Positions 62,505 to 64,000 of a DNA stretch of 64,000 nt are shown here, piece by piece. The notes below the pieces were generated by a model that saw nothing but the letters and a program-made list of their open reading frames with translations, was not told the origin of the DNA and made no database searches. The stretch covers positions 3,596,001 to 3,660,000 of the forward strand of contig NC_019792.1 of assembly GCF_000230715.2 (NCBI RefSeq), written 5' to 3'. Source of the stretch: Natronobacterium gregoryi SP2 (GTDB lineage Archaea > Halobacteriota > Halobacteria > Halobacteriales > Natrialbaceae). Position 1 is the first letter of the stretch; each line of letters opens with the position of its first letter. A program made the position numbers and the translations under genes.

Positions 62505-63740
62505 TCAACAAGAACAGTAGTAGTCCGGGTCACCGAACTCCGTCTCGAGTGCCTGCAGCGCCGGGCCGGGATCGGACGGACGATAGACGCCCGTCGTCAG
62601 CCCGCGAGACGACTCGAAGTCGCCGGACAGTAGGGCGGTCCACTCGTCGGTCGAGAGCACGTCGGGGAACGACGGCGAACGCGCGAGCAAGGAGAGGTAG
62701 TCGGGGAGGGAGAGCCAGCGGGCGTCCCGGTTCTCGTCGGGGTCGTACTCGAGTCCGACGGCGTCGGCGTAGGCAGCGTACGGCAGGTTCGAGCCGGTCT
62801 CGACGGGCATCGAGATCCACTTCCAGGGACGGGTGTTGACGTCGAGCAGGACGTATTCCTCGCGGTCGCTATCGTAGACAAATTCTGCCTCGCTGATCCC
62901 GTGGTAGCCGCTGTCCTCGAGTACCGAGCGGGCGCGGGCCACGAGTTCGGGGTCCTCGACGCGGTCGACGACACAGGAGCTGCCGTAGCCCTGCGGATAC
63001 CGGACGCGGGCGTTGCCGACGACGCTGGTCACGTCCCCGTCAGGCGAGACGTAGGACGCGAACGACCGGTCTTCTCCCAGAGCGACGGGGACCTTCTCCT
63101 GGGCCACCACTCGGACACCGGCGTCTTGGGCCTCGACGACGACCTCGCGGAACTCCTCGCGGTCGGCGACTTCGACGACGTTCGTCCCGAGCAGTTCCTC
63201 GAACTCGCGCTTGCGTGCGGGTTTGACCACGAGAGGGAAGCCGAGTCGGTCGGCGGCGTCGTCGGGGTCGATCTCGGAGAGCCGGTAGGTTTCGGGGTAG
63301 GGAACGCCGAGTGCTTCGGCGGTCGCGTACAGCGACTCCTTGTCGAGGATGTCGGCGATCACGTCCCGTTCCGCAAAGGGGAGTCGGACGGCGTCGGGTT
63401 CGGTCTCAGCGAACGCGTGGACCCACTCGTCCATGCAGGGGAAGGCGACTGGCTCGTGAGCTAGTACGTCGGTGACCGATTCGATGTCCTCACGGAACCC
63501 GTCGGGATCGTCGAGTGGGAAAGTTACTTTGCCGGCGGCGACGACGGCCTCGGAAGGCGGCGCGACCCCGTTGCCGACCCGATCTAGGGCGATGACCGGC
63601 ACGTCGTGGACGGCGAGCGCGCGGGCGACGCTCACTCCCGTGATGTGGGCGTTGGCGACGATCGCCGGCGGCCGATCGAACGACTGCTCCTCGAGGCGCT
63701 CGCGAAGTTGTGCGAGCGACGCGAACTGCGGGTAACTCAT
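62505..63740 (-). CDS. ATP-grasp carboxylate-amine/thiol ligase-like protein
   Basis: 411 residues. N-terminal Rossmann-like start (AIVANAHITGVSVARALAVH), then the ATP-grasp core with LVVKPARKREFEE, VVAQEKVPV and the metal-binding VLLDVNTRPWKWI. The same overall shape occurs in D-aspartate ligases and other peptide-bond-forming enzymes. Substrates unknown. The C-terminus ends in YYCSC. Confidence 0.85.
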   Translation of the reverse strand: MSYPQFASLAQLRERLEEQSFDRPPAIVANAHITGVSVARALAVHDVPVIALDRVGNGVAPPSEAVVAAGKVTFPLDDPDGFREDIESVTDVLAHEPVAFPCMDEWVHAFAETEPDAVRLPFAERDVIADILDKESLYATAEALGVPYPETYRLSEIDPDDAADRLGFPLVVKPARKREFEELLGTNVVEVADREEFREVVVEAQDAGVRVVAQEKVPVALGEDRSFASYVSPDGDVTSVVGNARVRYPQGYGSSCVVDRVEDPELVARARSVLEDSGYHGISEAEFVYDSDREEYVLLDVNTRPWKWISMPVETGSNLPYAAYADAVGLEYDPDENRDARWLSLPDYLSLLARSPSFPDVLSTDEWTALLSGDFESSRGLTTGVYRPSDPGPALQALETEFGDPDYYCSC

Positions 63741-63909
63741 GGTCGATCCAGCGGATCGGTCCGACTAAAGGCTGCGGTTCCGGCGATCCTGGTCACTGTC
63801 GCTGACGGCGACGGCGACGGCGACCGAGACGCGTTCGCACGATACCGACACACGACGACCGGCAGTTTCGGCAGGGTTATACGCTCCCATCCACGATTAC
63901 TCGAGGCGT

Positions 63910-64000
63910 ATGGAGGAGCGAACGAGGGCGTATCTTCGAGGGCGGTTCCGCGACTACTATCGACGGACAGAGCTTACGCCACCGCCCGCAGCCAACGAAC
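63910..64000 (+). CDS. priS: Probable DNA primase small subunit, N-terminal part
   Basis: The first 30 codons from the ATG at 63910 read MEERTRAYLRGRFRDYYRR then TELTPPPAANE, the opening of haloarchaeal PriS as I know it. The gene continues beyond the window, so the catalytic Asp motif is not visible. Divergent from the ATP-grasp gene. Confidence 0.65.
   Translation, partial: MEERTRAYLRGRFRDYYRRTELTPPPAANE

Overview
This 64-kb window is haloarchaeal chromosome (class Halobacteria). It is GC-rich, most predicted proteins are strongly acidic, and several genes look leaderless, with a TATA-like box 22-28 nt before the start codon. Lineage markers include sn-glycerol-1-phosphate dehydrogenase, a HalOD1 output-domain protein, an HTH_10 (bacterio-opsin activator type) regulator, a Tat-exported halolysin-like subtilase, archaeal SepF, archaeal-type ProS and the start of what is probably priS. 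The genus cannot be fixed from the sequence; a Natrialbales relative is a guess.

Layout. 1-5 kb: end of an S9 peptidase, a rhodanese pair, G1P dehydrogenase and an SDR epimerase. 5-12 kb: three overlapping genes for an AddAB/RecBC-like helicase-nuclease. 12-29 kb: mainly housekeeping (MTH1-like Nudix, quinone reductase, proS, a 1516-aa glutamate synthase, a tandem MazG-like protein, AhpD-like, GIY-YIG, MBL hydrolase, gamma-glutamyltransferase, VapBC, gatB), plus a 511-aa Arg/Gly/Gln-rich disordered protein. 29-40 kb: a degraded accessory zone with a broken K+ channel gene, dead IS630- and IS5-type insertion sequences, tnpB and SPW-type remnants, and palindromic repeats. Intact transporters (DAACS, SLC13), a UbiA prenyltransferase and a UspA sit between them. 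40-64 kb: an AONS-like enzyme lacking its PLP lysine, UspA proteins, sucCD, a second UbiA protein, tRNA-Glu, an FAH-family hydrolase, a glutaredoxin-thioredoxin reductase fusion, TspO, a PUA protein, the subtilase, sepF, citrate synthase, a GNAT, an ATP-grasp ligase and the priS start.

Most notable structure. (1) A modular family of short CTAG-bounded elements: A is 110 bp; B and C are 88 bp. There are nine copies, and neighbours in arrays share a single CTAG. B and C have unrelated internal hairpin sequences but keep the pairing, and one B copy has its loop inverted. (2) A second palindromic family ('P') with conserved outer arms around ACGGTTTGCTGTA and inner stems of different sequence that still pair. 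There are about a dozen copies; one interrupts a tnpB remnant and one carries a CTAG array exactly at its own CTAG. (3) The three-gene helicase-nuclease, in which a Fe-S nuclease-like domain is a separate protein with no visible D/ExK site.

Together the metabolic genes cover TCA steps (citrate synthase, succinyl-CoA ligase), ammonia assimilation (glutamate synthase), ether-lipid backbone synthesis (G1P dehydrogenase) and redox defence (Grx-TrxR, MTH1-like Nudix, AhpD-like, quinone reductase).
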